Source: Pristionchus mayeri (Eukaryota; Nematoda; Chromadorea; Rhabditida; Neodiplogasteridae). From it: a stretch of DNA of 64,000 nt. This document shows, piece by piece, positions 1 to 12,929 of the stretch. The number at the start of each line of letters is the position of its first letter. The stretch's first letter is position 1. The DNA is taken from contig BTRK01000002.1 in the NCBI GenBank assembly GCA_036245805.1, positions 8,552,689-8,616,688 of the forward strand, in the 5' to 3' direction. The notes below the pieces were generated by a model. It saw nothing but the letters and a program-made list of their open reading frames with translations, was not told the origin of the DNA and did not search any database. The translations under genes and the position numbers were made by a program.

Positions 1-249
1 GGATTCTGCAATGCAAAATTGTAGGTCTGTTTTATGGAAAGATTGCGAGTTTATAATATTAAAGAAATGTATCAATCAATCATGCCTCGCTTACTTCATA
101 TATGTCAAATGGTTGACCCTCGTTTTCTACTAGACTACTGCTACCAAGGCTGTTCGCCGACATGACTGTGACATCTGAAAGCGAGGAATTGTTGATTGTG
201 CCTTTTCAGTGGGATTCGAATATGAAATAATTGTGAAAACAACATAATA

Positions 250-1515
250 TTAGGCTGTCAGGAAAGTAATTGTAGATTTGGACCTTGATGTTTGAACCAT
301 CCTAAAATCATTTTCGTTAACGATCTCAAGCTAGCTCTTTATTGCATATTAGGGGTCGATTTGGCCAATCTATACATGTGTTCAAATCGCTTCATGCTTT
401 TTGGGTTTCCGAAAAAATCAAGTTTTACCATATGTGACATTTCCTCTATTTTCTGAAAATATTTATCGCCACTCGTATTTTGAGGGGAATAACGGCAGTA
501 ACTTTTCATATAGTGTAGTGAGAAGCCCATTCTCAGTTCTTTCGAAAATTAGGTCTAAGGCCGTTCTTGCCTCAACATAGCACGACTTACACACCATTTA
601 ATTCAACTCCTTCCGAGTTAACACTTCTCAAGCGATAACGTTTCGTGCATCCATGCATATTCAGACTGTCTTTTCCATAAGTGCGCATACATGATACACT
701 ATGGAGCTACCTATTACTGAGAAACATTTCAACTCTCGCCATTTCTACATTTAGAATTTATGGATTTTAAGGATTGTTGAATAAAGGTCAACATACCCAA
801 AATGTCGACTGTTGGTGTACGGCGAATGAATGCATTTCCTCAAAAATGAGCTATCCCCTGACTTAGCCCAGGCGAATACTGGTAGATAAAGAGTTGCTCT
901 ACCATGTAACCACAAAAGTTAGGACTTTTCACCAATGCTGAAATCAGGAAGTTGTCATATAGTTGAATTTCGACGTTCAATTTTCAGCTTCAGGGTGGTG
1001 AAAGGTGCACGTTTTGACAGAAGTATTTCAAACATATATAAATAAAATCTTAAGCTGAGCACGAAAGGTGCTTTTAGTTTTACTGCATTTGGTTTCCATA
1101 AGTTTATTGGTACGGGTACAAGCTCAGTTCAAGCATTTATGATGACGTTCGGTAAGGGGCAATGTCACAAATGACAGAATTTTCAGACAGGCCTTTCGTT
1201 ACGGATCAGAGTGACATGTTGTATTGTGATGTGCGTATGTCGTACTTTTCGCACATGACATAAAATTTGCCATATCTTAGTTCTCCATGGATTGCTGGGC
1301 CAAAATGATATCAGTGCAACTCTGTATTGATATATTTTTGACTTCAACATGCATCCTCATTACCAAATGGAAAGGCTTGAATCAATGTGCGATGGAAAGA
1401 GTATCCAAGGACTGAACTAGTATACACATCAATATGATAGTCGGGAGGAAACAAAGGACGGGGTTTCTCAGTATCGAAAATTCGAAAATCTACAATTACT
1501 TTCCTGACAACCTGA
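250..1515. mobile_element. mariner-like element relic, full-length size
   Basis: The termini are near-perfect 30-bp inverted repeats: the left begins TTAGGCTGTCAGGAAAGTAA and the inverted right end begins TCAGGTTGTCAGGAAAGTAA, with two mismatches in 30. Both ends are flanked by TA (248-249 and 1516-1517), the usual Tc1/mariner target duplication. The 1266-bp length matches a complete mariner, but no reading frame shows recognisable transposase. A minus ORF at 1344-1532 resembles one in the 14.9-15.8 kb element around the shared words VLGYSF, so the two may share an ancestor. Family assignment rests on TIR and TSD only. Confidence 0.7.
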
Positions 1516-2292
1516 TATATTGAATTGATCACCGTGAGGTTGCAGCGAAACGCTTACTTTTTTTGAAATATTAATCTCGGATTTGAAAATTTGAACCGAA
1601 CAACCTGATGTGATAATCGCAGTATCCATGAATTGTTTCATAGACTGGGTCTACTGGGTCTAGACTGTGGTCGACCGTTGCCTCTCCATTTGGCCCGTTA
1701 GCATGCTTGATAGCTTCAATATTGCATATAATATTGTGAAATATTTATCATTTGTCCTAATTAATTATTGAAAGGCAAAAGATACATATAATAAATCAGC
1801 CAAATACATATCCGTACGTTTTCTAATCATTCGGTACATTTACATAATGCGCATTTCCAATTATAAACAATCGACGGAGTTACCTAGCGAGATATTCGCA
1901 GGATCCATTGCAATGTGTATCGGTTGCGTCTGATCCTTTATTGCCTGTTTATTCGACCCACGTACATGCGCAGTTACTTTAATATATTAGATATAACATT
2001 TCGTATGGTAAAATCGTCAGAACATTATGCATACACAGGTATCATTGTATGTGGTAAATGAACATCATTAATGAATAGGCAATCATTAGTGCAGGTTTAT
2101 AGGTACCGTTATTGATTCGCATTTTTCCGTACGGTCGATCAACGAATTTCGGATGACGCACTGAGGCTGCGACGTACCACTAAATAATATATTTTAATTT
2201 TAATTTTGCAAAAAAATATCGTAAAATTACCATTCAAAATTTAAAGAAATTGAAGAGTACAACATAAATGAATCAATTATTCACAGACACAC
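1516..2292. other. no gene recognised
   Basis: AT-rich sequence without a convincing ORF, RNA gene or long repeat. Confidence 0.5.
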
Positions 2293-2364
2293 CTTTCCAT
2301 TCTCTAATTCGACGATTCCCTCTATCTCCTTTCCAGAAATGGAGTGTAGCTTCTTTATGCTGAT
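2293..2364 (-). pseudogene. doublecortin-like (DCX) domain exon, unit A
   Basis: This is a 72-nt phase-0 exon between an acceptor (tcag) and a donor (gtgtgt). It encodes IKKLHSISGKEIEGIVEL followed by ENGK. The pattern [hydrophobic]KKLY..DGKE[V/I]..I..LENG matches the middle of doublecortin domains (consensus like VRRLYTLDGKEVTSLDEL). Three more exons of exactly 24 codons occur at 7516, 37899 and 63921. Unit A is the most diverged (H for Y, S for D). I could not trace a complete gene around it, so it may be a relic. A minus ORF at 2877-3146 upstream could belong to the same unit but is unassigned. Confidence 0.5.
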
Positions 2365-4348
2365 CTGATTCGAAAAAGCTAAGATATTTTAGCGTATACT
2401 ATAAGCTCGATTTTTTTTTCTGCATGATTTATTGTTAATCCGGATTGGATCATCATAACCTGCCTAACTCTGGGAGATCGTCTTATCTCCATTTTTTGTC
2501 AATATGCATATAGTTTGTTCAACACACCCGCATTTTGAATTTACGGGTAATCTCTTCCAGGAGTGACTGCATGCTGTACGCAGCGTTTACTTCGAACTGA
2601 AATAACTTCTCAGTCAATTTCCAGACCTCTAGTAAATACATAATTCTCGTGGGAATTATCTTTTTAGAAAGAACAGAACGCGCGAAAATTTGATGTATAT
2701 AGATCGAATATAATTACTATATGTTTATAGAATTCCTTAATTATTCACAGAACATATTGCAAGCTACACCTGTTCTCCCATGTGGCACGCATTACTGTTC
2801 TGAAAGATACGAATTCGCTTCACGCCATCGTCAGCGGCAACTTTCTGAGAGGAATCGGCAACGTTCTGTAATGTAATTATTTCATAATTCGTGCAATAAT
2901 AACAAAGGTAATATATAAAGGTAAATCCCACGTTCTGTCCAATTTAAATAAAGTTATTCGATACCTCTGTATTTTTCGCACTTCCGTTCTCCATCGACTT
3001 CCGCATGATTTATTTTCAGTTCTCAGCGATATCTGAAAAAAAGTTGCCCTAAAAATTGCATCTATCGAATCCTGATGATTGTCAGTATCCACATTTTTCA
3101 CAAATCGCCCATATAGATTATCGATTCTGAAGTGAGCTGTTGCCAAATCTCAGAATATTGAGAGGGATTTTCGCAATGTTGAATAATATTTTGCTCTATA
3201 TTCGGCAATAGTGAAAGGAATTTGAATAATCAGCCCTACAAGCTCTCTCGTTCCAATTGAAACGTAAATTCGTAGTGCGGCTATTCCTAATTATCGAGTC
3301 GTATCACATACACACAATCGTCAGACGAAGTTCAAAGTACGTAGAACGCGGATGCTTGGGAATATGCGTAATATTGTTCCTACTATAGTCTCAAACGAAA
3401 ACTTATTGCCGCGCAAAGTGTAGTATCCGCCATTTATCCCTTCTCGTTTTCTCATTCCCTCACTCCTCTCGCCCTATTTCAGTTCATTTCCCTTCCTTCC
3501 GCACGTATGTACTCTGATAACACTTCCATAGCAACAGAGAGAGAGAGGACGAGAAAGGAAATTGAGGCTCGCGGTGTTTGAACGGCTCTAATATTAGCGA
3601 GACAGCCGAAGAAGCATCGCGCATTTCTCCGCTGTAGAAAGGAAGTTGTACGGAAGTTGGGTATATCTATTCTCCAGCGAGCGAAAGGTGCTCCATTGAC
3701 GTTCCCCCCGGTTAACAATCATGCGAAGCGTTAATGGAGAAACGATATAATCAATTTGAAAAAAACACATTGCTGAGAAAGGCAAAACGTATAACGCAAA
3801 CATTGCCTTGACATGCGGAATAAACGCGTATTGCAGCTCCTTCGATTGCACAATGCCCCATGATGCTGGATGTCTTCCATTCACAGCTCTTAGTCATGCC
3901 AAGCAATACACCCATCGCTATCTTTGTTGGCAAACATGGGAGATTTATTGCCTGCGAAGGAAGATGGAATCGACCGAAACAATAACGTATTTGTACGTAT
4001 TGAATGAATTATTTTTGAGCTAGCAAAAGATTAAGTGAATCCCATTAAAACTTTTTTCCAGCTTGACATTTTTCCAGCTTGCTTCGGAATTCAAGGTTAA
4101 AAAAAATAATTACTTATATTTCTTGGGGAATTCCGAGTGTTAGAAGACGAAAAAAAGGTAGAAACCATTTTCCCATCTAACACGCTGCAACATATATGCC
4201 CCTCGTTTGACAATTAATATGATTTACGGGACATATATGTTTTACATATTTAATATCGAGAATTCGGAAAAATGTCATTTCTGACGAAGTTTGGTTCGGA
4301 AACATCACTGGAATTTCAATACAGGCTTTCATTGAATATTCACTATAT
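2365..4348. other. no complete gene; unit-A 5' region
   Basis: The stretch about 3470-3610 (the ccatagcaac...cgagaaaggaaattgaggctcgcggtgtttg region) recurs in diverged form near 7960-8050, 35930-36000 and 38380-38530. Each copy is on the 5' side of a DCX exon, so it may be an old promoter/5' region. The ORFs here are short and overlapping on both strands; I do not support any of them as genes. Confidence 0.35.
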
Positions 4349-6016
4349 TTATTGAGAGCCAGACGAAATCGAGCAGCGTTCACTGATATTATGCACTGAT
4401 TCCCTCAGTTTACGCATGAAAAACTGTCGAACTGGTCCAGGTAATAGAAGAGTGTATCTAAAATGATTAGAGTATTATATTCACAAGAAATTGAAAGATA
4501 AAAGCATCATGACTTGCATGGATTAGGTCGGATGATCACCGTCGGATGAGAACCAAATAATGATTTCCAAAAAGTGCCCTTCTGTTGGATGTTCACAGTA
4601 TCTTCCTACGCTATCAACAAGTCTACTGCAAAGATATTGCAGAAGAGTACAAACGTTGGTAACATAGGTGTCCACGCCGCCGGCGACAGGGGGTGCTGCG
4701 CACAGACGCACGGTGCGTCTATGCGCAGCACCCCCCCCCCCCCTCGCCGCCATTCGTGGACACCTATGGTTGGTAATTATTCGCGAGGGTATCACACGAC
4801 GGCAATCATCAAGCCTGCCGCCCACTAACATGGCTGGTCCCAACGAGAACAGATCGGAGGTGTAGTACATGATCTCGTAGATTAGGCGGGGATCATTGGT
4901 AATCGATTTGCCGGTTGTATTGTATACTGCGATGAAACACTGAAATTTTCACTTGGACGTGAACTCAATAATGCTGTATTTTTTTCCACAAAAAAATACG
5001 GACCGCAATGATCACATTGAGAACCTGTGTTAGGAAAATGAATAGACTGATGATGAAGAAATGTCTTTCCTGAAAGTCTATATAAGCTTTCAACACGTAT
5101 GAAACATTCGCTAACAATGGACGAAGATCGTGTATGTTGTATGGTTCGCATTACTTTGAGAGACATCCCCTTAAATATGATTTCACACTTTTTTAATTGT
5201 ATTGCTTAATTGCTTTTGTACATTCAGAATCGAACAGACTATGAAGATAAGGAGCCCGAATCCGAATTGGACATTTGACGCCAGATAATTCTTCTGAAAA
5301 CCAATGCTTTTGGAGCATAAGTGTGAAAAATACCTGCTCAAGCACTTCGTATTTTTCGGTCAACATATCGAGACGGAGTTTCAAATTCATCGGTAGCCTT
5401 CAATTTCATTAATTATCGAAATAATAACGCACACCGCAATAACCTCAGTGATAAATGAACGGCAATCGCAAGCAAATGAGTTGTAGCATAAATGTAAATG
5501 TAGGATTTATTCCACCACTGAATTGATTAGTAGCGCAAGAAACGAAAGGAAATGTACCACCGTATTTTTCATCATTGATAATATAACAGCGAATCGGTCG
5601 AAAGTGAGCAGCAGAAGGTCAATGTTTTGAACAAAGTAAAGATGTGAAACGAGAAAACTGTGAGCATTTCTGAAAAGCTATTCGTAAATTCCGAAATATC
5701 ATATGTTTTGCCACCACTTACATCAGCAAAGGTATCTTGGAAAGCCATTCGTAGTAGAACATGAAAAACGATTCATGTCTCAGCTTCAGGAAGAGCCAAG
5801 CGTTAAGCCAAGTTATAATGTTCTGAAGACATTCAACCAATAGACGAGATGCAAAAGTACCGAAATCGACATGATTGAGTAGATCACTACGAAACTCCTG
5901 CTGAGCAATCTGCGTACTCCATACATTGCGTAGAAAACGATGCAATATGACAGAATTCCAGGAATTCCATAGGATGCTTGGACGACGTTTCGGTGCATGT
6001 CGAAGTGAACTAACAT
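4349..6016 (-). CDS. Srg-type serpentine chemoreceptor, 9 exons, intact
   Basis: Nematode seven-transmembrane receptor of the Srg (serpentine receptor class gamma) type, presumably chemosensory and in the plasma membrane. Minus-strand exons: 6016-5861, 5822-5722, 5669-5561, 5517-5444, 5397-5334, 5293-5189, 5069-5004, 4939-4830 and 4457-4349. All phases agree, giving 894 nt and 297 residues with no internal stop, the usual Srg length. Start ATG at 6016 precedes MLVHFDMHRNVVQASYGIPG, the typical short N-terminus and TM1 opening. Further segments: NIITWLNAWLFLKLRHE, LLLLTFDRFAVIL, SNVQFGFGLLIFIVCSILNV, FIISLFIFLTQVLNVIIACF, and a TM7 region EIMYYTSDLFSLGPA then LLLPGPVRQFF, equivalent to the family's SD..T.SPP....R motif. 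Introns are 38-52 bp except the last (4458-4829), which holds a hairpin repeat. Several donors were chosen by phase and by comparison with the paralogue at 50 kb. Class is known-family inference; ligand unknown. Confidence 0.85.
4663..4768. repeat. hairpin repeat inside last srg intron
   Basis: Near-perfect inverted repeat: CATAGGTGTCCACG on the left and its complement on the right. Inside are GGGTGCTGCGCA and its complement, with a run of about 14 C. Opposing ORFs across it are artefacts of the symmetry. Confidence 0.75.
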
Positions 6017-6589
6017 GGATTGATCGAGTTTCAACCTTTTAAGGAAGTGAAATGAATTGCATGCGCTAATTTCACCATTGATAACGAAGTCTAGTCTTCG
6101 CGGACTGTGCTCAAACGCCGCTAATGAGGAATAATTTTTGATTTTGTGGAAATATGAAAACTCAATTCTGTGATCTCAATTTGATTGTTCATTGAACTGC
6201 GAGGAATAAAAATAATATGTAAATAATGTATTTCACGCTTCCCATACCCTCTCTCTCATCCAATTGTCTTCCGAGTGATTTTCGTTTTTTTTTTCAATTC
6301 TAGCCAAGTGAGTGCATTTATACGTTCATGTGAGCCCAATAATAAAATGTTACATCAACGAATTTTATTCATACACGCTCTTTCTCCGATCAACGATAAT
6401 TGTAAAGAAAATGAAAACTAATAAGTTTATGGGAAATCTGTAAATCTTTGATATCTTCGAACCGGTGACTTCCCTGCAAAATGTAATGTTAATAATATCC
6501 CAATAAGTGAATTTGCCATGATTCGGAAGATTATGTGATCGATGAAAATTGTCTAAACGACAATAGTTGAACAAATTACAAATATACCT

Positions 6590-7660
6590 TTACTGAAGGA
6601 ATTTTCGGTATTCGGCGCGAACAGTAGTGTCAGTTGGCGTTAACATGACGGAAGAGTTGGGCCTTTCTGATAGGTTATTATAAAAAATTATTTTATTGCA
6701 ACATATCACGCCTCTCATGACAGAATCGAGCTGAGTCAGGGAATGGAGAGCAACTCGTGAAATGAGTTCTAGCCGGTTTTGGGCATCCTCAGGCATGCCT
6801 GGCCACCTCCCAAACTAAAAACTATTGTGCAGGCTTCATTTTGGAGCTTCGTTCACCGGGTCCCAATTCGGCATCACTCACTTCAAGAGCCGATTTCTCG
6901 AAAACGGTGATAGATTGAGCAAAATTGTCCTCTTAGTGACCCCGACTCATTTTTTAAGCTCTATCGATCTATCAAAACCAATTTCTGGGAATCATTTTTA
7001 ACAGCGCTACATTAGAACTCATTTCACGAGTTTCCTCCATGTCCATTCTAGCTCGGTTCTTTCGTGAGAGGCGTGAAATATACTTGTTAGATATCCAAAA
7101 CGTGTATAGAGGAAAAAAATATCGCATTTCTGTAAACATCGATGACAAATTAAGTTACCCCATCGTTTTACTGTTGGTATATCGGCATATGAAAAAGGAA
7201 TGAAGACTGTAGAGGCTGCAACATAGTCCTGAATGAAGTTTTTGCGTTATGATGAGGCGAAAAAGGCAAGGCAGGTTCGCCAATTCAGTGTTAAGTATCC
7301 TGAGGATGCTAGTGTCCCCAGCGTGAGGCTTTCCGCCCGTGTTTTGAGTAAGTGGTTATGGTGGGAAAGGGTGTGGGTATTTCTGACAGTCTAATGTTTG
7401 ATCCTAATCTGATAATATAAGAAAACTTTTGGGGAGCATAACAAAATGTGAATATTTATTCTACATGATATAATAATAATGATAGAGTTATTTTAATGAG
7501 ATACAATTTGCATACCTTCCCATTCTCCAAGTCATCAATATGCTTGACTTCCTTTCCGTCCGTCGTATACAATTTTTTCGCGCCACACTACAATTGTTTT
7601 GATGATTTGGTTTCGGTACTCTTCACAGCCATTTTTTGATTCAATTTCATTTTTAAAGAT
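6590..7660 (-). pseudogene. DCX-family gene fragment, unit B
   Basis: Exon 7587-7516 (24 codons, CGAKKLYTTDGKEVKHIDDL then ENGK) lies between a gtag acceptor and a gtatgc donor. An upstream coding piece (about 7660-7620, NEIESKNGCE) is joined by a 38-bp intron. Downstream, about 6666-6590 encodes RPNSSVMLTPTDTTVRAEYR, matching PNSSVKLTPIDTTVRTEYR next to the unit-E DCX exon. In unit E the two exons are about 70 bp apart, here about 850 bp. Sequence shows a doublecortin-like half-domain joined to a family-specific exon. DCX domains bind microtubules, but too little is present to claim function. Confidence 0.5.
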
Positions 7661-8683
7661 GAATGGACGTCTTTTTCTCGAAATTCATTTCTAGTTCGTT
7701 CGAAATTCTGGACACCGAAATTCTGGATATTGATTTCCCACACTCTCTCAACCTGTCCTTAAAAGATATTGTGAGAAACGAAGATATGGTGACCCGAATT
7801 ATGAACTCTAATTTATTCTCATAAGCTTCAATGAGAGCCCCCGATTAAGATCCAGTCATTTCTATGGATTCCATGAAGAAACACGCTGAAAATACCTGTA
7901 CATGTAGCTTGAGACAAACTTCATCCAGAAGTACGTTCATGTTGGTGCGAGAGTTTACTATGACCTGCTTACTATGACTATGACGTTCTGCTATAGTAAC
8001 CGAGGAAAAGAGTAGGAAATAGAGAGTCGCGGTGTTTGCGCGGCTCTAAAATTGGAAAATCAGGGTATCAGGAGTAGCCTCACGAACTATTTCTTTGGAA
8101 AAATAGGTACTAAATGCAAGTGAAAAAAGGAAACGCAAGTGTTTGCATTCGTATCGTATATTCCCTACCCAACATCTTGACTATTGTATGGATTCGGATT
8201 TCTCCCAGAATCAACTAACTACTTTATCAACATCACCTTACCTTATCACTTTATCATCAATTTTTATCAACATCAATTTTCTCAGAGAGTTAGTACATAT
8301 TAAACAAAGAACTGATTTTTGCTGCATCTTTTAGAAAAAAATCAGTTTATGATTCGACAATGTGCATGGTTACGGTAGGTTACTGTAGAACATCAATAAT
8401 AGTGATTGCAGATTTTTGTAAAAAGTTTGACACAAGGAACTAAAGTTGCTCCACGGAACCGATGTTACAGTAACCAGGTTACTGTAATTGGGATTACTGT
8501 AGTCCCACCCATAGTACACGACAACAACACTCCTATCACTGACGAGATCGATAAGTACATCTCAAGGAACTGGCTCTGAAGTCACTCCCAATCCCTGCTA
8601 CCTCAGTTTCTGTCGAAAGAGTATTCAGTGTTGCAGTTGATAGATTGATTGATTTTCATAGCATATATTATGTCACTGTAATG
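7661..8683. other. no complete gene; unit-B 5' region
   Basis: Contains the second copy of the conserved DCX-unit upstream stretch (about 7960-8050, ...agagagtcgcggtgtttgcgcggctcta). The ORF at 8143-8334 has no recognisable family. Confidence 0.35.
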
Positions 8684-9903
8684 CCTTAACAGAGGAATTC
8701 TGAGAGAATTGAGATATTCCTTGTAGTGTCCGTACAACGAAAAACTAACCTATACTGAAAATGTGTCCCTAGGGGTACTTTTTCACGTAGATCTCGAAAA
8801 TCGACCTTAGGAAGCGGTATTTCTGACCCCTCATTTCCAGAAGCGCGCCTCAACGGCGATGTCGGTTTTTGTAAATCGTGAACGGCTTATCCAAACCCCG
8901 CACTTATATAGTAATTCTGAAAGACCTCGACGAGATAATCATTTTTCATGTTGAAAGTTATGCCCATTTAAATTTTAAAAGTTCAGATCCTGAGAATATG
9001 GTGCTCGATAACAATCCAATTTTGTTTTCATTAGATTCCTCGTGCAATTTTACCCCTGCGCGCAAATTTATAGGTCTGGTATTCAACGAAATTTTCAAAA
9101 GAATATAGCGAAGTCGAGATTTTTTGGCCAAAAATTACGATATTTTATTCCTACAAATTTTCTTTCACATTTTCGTGAGGAGTTATGTGCATATTCGTTT
9201 TCTACGGGTCGAAATACGCCAGACAAAAATTAACTCGGCATATTCTGAGATTTTCGATTTTTGGCATTTTTTGGCCCCAAAATCATCGAAAAATCCATGT
9301 TTTTGAGGCCAACAATCGAAAATCTCAGAATAAGCCGAGTTAATTTTTTCTGGTGTATTTCGACCCGTAGAAAACGAACTTGCGCATAACTCCTCACGAA
9401 AACGTGAGAGAAAATTTGTAGGAATAAAATATCGTAATTTATAAACTTCGCCTCGACTTCGCTATATTCTTTTGAAAATTTCGTCGAATACCAGACCTTC
9501 GATTTTTCTATAAATTTGCGCGCAGGGGTAAAATTGCACGAGGAATCTAATGAAAGCAAAATTGGATTGTTATCGAGCACCATATTCTCAGGATCTGAAC
9601 TTTGAAAATTTAAATGGGCATAACTTTTTTCACAGATGAGCTAGCCCCTCACTTCCAACATGAAAAATTCTCGTCGAGATCTTTCAGAAGTGAGGGGTTT
9701 GGATAAGCCGTTCACGATTTACAAAAACCGACCTCGCCGTTGAGGCGCGCTTTTGGAAATGAGGGGTCAGAGATACCACTTTCTAAGGTCGATTTTCGTG
9801 ATCTACGTGAAAAAGTACCCTAAGGGACACATTTTCAGCATAGGTTGGTTTTTCGTTGTACGGACGTATCTCGGTTCTCTCAGATTTCTTCTGTTAATAG
9901 ATT
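8684..9903. repeat. foldback element, 1.2 kb
   Basis: Left arm (8684 to about 9110) and right arm (about 9470-9903) are inverted copies, with further pairing towards the centre near 9300. Example: GTACAACGAAAAAC near 8732 and GTTTTTCGTTGTAC-type sequence near 9850. The ORFs on opposite strands (about 8878-9108, 9230-9583) are the same sequence read from each arm and are not genes. Confidence 0.85.
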
Positions 9904-10349
9904 TCGATGTGTGTTCTTCAGGTCTGCTCGACAAGCAGCGTCTCCGGAACAATCTCCCGAGACCAGGGAATCCTGTCAACTGGTTAGATTTAATTGCATC
10001 GGAGAACGAGCACACGAGATTTCCTACGCCCCTCCCCCGATTCTAGTTCCACAGTCAGAAGTAGGCATTAATGTTTACCCCTGTACAACCACACCCCTTG
10101 ATGTTAGCTATCGATATCAATCGGACAAGAGCGAATTTGAGGCTCATACGATGAGGAAAAAGAGATTTAATAATATATTTACTTGAATGATTCATTTGAA
10201 GTTTATTGTCACACTTCTGAATAATGTTTCATCGAAAAATCACCAATAATTCATTAATGCTCATAAAATATGGCCATCTGTTATAATTAAGCGAATAAAA
10301 TCAATCTGTTCTGGATACAGTGTTGGTCATGATTCCAACGCTGTCAAAT

Positions 10350-10620
10350 TTACCTCACTTGGTCCACGGAGAGCTGAGAAAATGCAAGGCTCGATTCAAT
10401 ATTCATGCTCGAAATGTAAATGTAATCGATGGCTCGATCCCTTCCCCCCTCTAAATCGAGCCATCGAGGGGAGAGGGGGTCGTAAAGAAGACTCGTCTCG
10501 ATGGCTCGAAAGAGGTAGTAAACAAGGTCGAGCACTCGAGAGTACTTTTCACGACAATATTGACCAGCAAAAATGTCGATTAAATAAACAAAAAAATCCT
10601 TTAGCTATATAAAAACGAAT
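10350..10620. repeat. palindromic repeat of the gctcgattc family
   Basis: It starts near gtccacggagagctgagaaa and has an inner palindrome (atcgatggctcgat / ...atcgagccatcgag). A second copy lies at about 27620-27830. Confidence 0.6.
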
Positions 10621-10814
10621 AAACCACTATTGTTCAAACTGAACGAGGTTAAACATATATTGGAGGAAGACTTCAAAAAATTCGTTGAAAAAGGATATGA
10701 AGTGCTTGCGTAAGTTTGCTTGCAGTGAAAACTTTAATAGCTAAAGTTTCTTACAGTATCAGCTTCATCCTTTCTAAGGATAAGAAGACTATGGAAAAGG
10801 CTGCAATTATAATT

Positions 10815-10922
10815 GTTCGCAAGGATGCCAATGTTTGCAAGGATGCCAATGTTCGCAAGGATACCAATGTTCGCAAGGATGCCAATGTTCGCAAAGATTC
10901 CAATGATCGCAAGGATGCCAAT
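10815..10922. repeat. minisatellite, six 18-bp units
   Basis: Unit GTTCGCAAGGATGCCAAT, six copies with a few substitutions. The period is divisible by three, which produces spurious repetitive ORFs on both strands. Confidence 0.9.
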
Positions 10923-11207
10923 CACCGCTTCGTGAAAACTATCGACGGAAATGCAGGAGTAGCAAGTTATATTAGCTCAACGATAACGAAACAGTGACAT
11001 TGCTGAGATATATTTGAGAGGAACGGCATCGCTAAATCGCAATTACATCATCCCCCTTCCCTGATATTCGCAACCTTTTAGATAGCGCTGGCTCCGTTCA
11101 CTTGATCTGTCAATCCTTTCCACTTTATAACCTGGCAAAATCATTGTGCGCAACTAGGAATCGCGAGATAATTACCTATTTTCGAGGGTTTGCGGCGGTA
11201 GGAATCA

Positions 11208-11935
11208 AAATCAATGTATCAAGCTAGAATTATGGCACAAAATTTTTCAAATGCTCTTTCAAACTGCGTTGACGGAATTTCGATAACTGATGTCATCTTC
11301 GAGATTCAGAAGGCCAAACTTGGGACACTCACTTTTTGGGAGTCAAATAGGGACCACTTAGGCGAACATATCACAGTTTAAAATTATCAGGTCGTTATTT
11401 TTTCCAAATAAAAACTATGATAATGGGCTACAATTTTCATGATGATGACATCATTCGTGCACGAGCTGGTGCGGGTTGGTCGCCTGTACCAAAAAAGCCC
11501 GGATTCTGCAAATCGGAATTTCTGCACAAAGCCAATACGCACGATCAATAGTACCTATATGTCTCTAACTTCCAAACCTCAACTTGGCTCCAATTAGACT
11601 CAAATACATCCAAAACCATCCAAAACATTTAGAATCGTTTTCCCAATAGTTATGCCTAAAATCCCAAAATCGAATTATGACCCTCTTCAGCTTATGAGAC
11701 TGGTACTTTTGAATAAAATCAGTTTGAAACGGTGTATAAACATTCCTCGAAACATCTCGAAGATATGGCGCATATGTAAGTACGATATTTCATCTAAAGA
11801 TTCCATGGAAAGACGCAAGAGTGTCCCAAGTTTGGCCTTCTGAATCTCGAAGATGACGACAGTTATCGAAATTCTGTCAAAGCAGTTTGAAAGAGCATCA
11901 TTTGATATAATTTGTGCCATGAATGTTGTGATCAT
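11208..11935. repeat. foldback element, 0.73 kb
   Basis: Arm 11208-11330 (attatggcacaaa...ggccaaacttgggacactc) is inverted at 11818-11935. The core 11340-11810 contains no recognisable gene. Confidence 0.75.
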
Positions 11936-12095
11936 GAAAATAACACCGGGTTTGTAGCGAAAGGGCTAGGAACTGATAAAACTCTCTCGAGGGCGCATTG
12001 TACCGAATTAACAAGAGACGAGGAACAGTATTTCAAGTGGCGCAATTAGCTTACAAGGGGAAGCTATGTAATGTATATATATACGTGTAAGCATA

Positions 12096-12360
12096 TATGA
12101 GAGACTTTTTGACTCAGTGAACCTATTTGTGAAGACCCTTGGCATTAGCAAAAACAAAATTCTAGTAAATGTGCGCACATGTAGTACTCAGTGAGTGTAG
12201 CTCAGGCGTGGCTCATTTAGTGTTCCAGCTCAACAGTAGGGAAATGAGAAGTACTTTAGACAACAACATTCAATTTTTGAATTTTATGATTTCGCAACCG
12301 ATCCGAATGAGTGATATGTCAAAAAATGTAGAATATTCGTGTGATTGTGCCTACTAAGAA
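12096..12360 (+). repeat. solo arm of the 48-kb foldback family
   Basis: The stretch tatgagagactttttgactc...gtagtactcagtgagtgta matches the arms at 48181 and 49590. Only one arm is present here. Confidence 0.7.
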
Positions 12361-12419
12361 TTACAATATTTGAGACAAAATTGTTCGTGAAAAAATCTTG
12401 AGAGAGGAAAAAGGAAGCA

Positions 12420-12925
12420 GTGATTGTTTACTTCCTTTTCCCTCTCTCGAAAACGCGTGCTCTCTCTCTTCTTTCTCTAACTTTTCACGCAGCTCCTTGA
12501 AAAGTTCGTTAAAAACCGGCCTAAATTTGTTCGAAATTCGTACTTTTCTTTTTTTTTTCTTATTTTTATCAATTATTTTTGCTTTTAACTTATGACTGAT
12601 TATAAGGACAACCTTCCCTCTGATGGAATAGATTGACATTATAGGGTGGTTAAAGTGATGACCCATAATTGAAAAAAAATTACTCCAACCGTGTTTACTT
12701 TCACTACGCTGTATTCTGAAGCTATTCCAGCTAAGGGAAGGTTGTCCTTCAAAGTATTCATAAACTAAACGCAAGAATAATCCCTAAAAATAAGTAAAGC
12801 AAAAGAAAAGCACGAATTTCGAACATAGTTCGTCGAAAAGTTCGTGAACTTTTCAACGACCTGGTTAGAGAAAAAGAGAGAGCACACGAACAGGAGAGAA
12901 TCAGAAGTTCGCGAACTTTTTACGC
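12420..12925. repeat. foldback element, 0.5 kb
   Basis: The ctctctctcttctttctctaac...gaaaagttcg arm is mirrored at 12835-12900. An inner pair AAGGACAACCTTCCCT / AGGGAAGGTTGTCCTT (about 12605 and 12735) forms a second stem. Confidence 0.65.
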
Positions 12926-12929
12926 AACT

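Noticed and set aside
4523..4870. 115-codon minus ORF with poly-Gly
   Set aside because: It runs through the G/C-run hairpin in the srg intron; only its first part is real exon.
5718..6034. Apparent frameshift in the srg gene after IMSIS
   Set aside because: A 38-bp intron with gtac...ttcag removes the discrepancy, and all later phases agree.
8878..9583. Conserved protein encoded twice
   Set aside because: The two similar ORFs are the inverted arms of one foldback element.
10716..10997. 93-codon ORF with repeated KDANVR
   Set aside because: It is generated by the six 18-bp minisatellite units.
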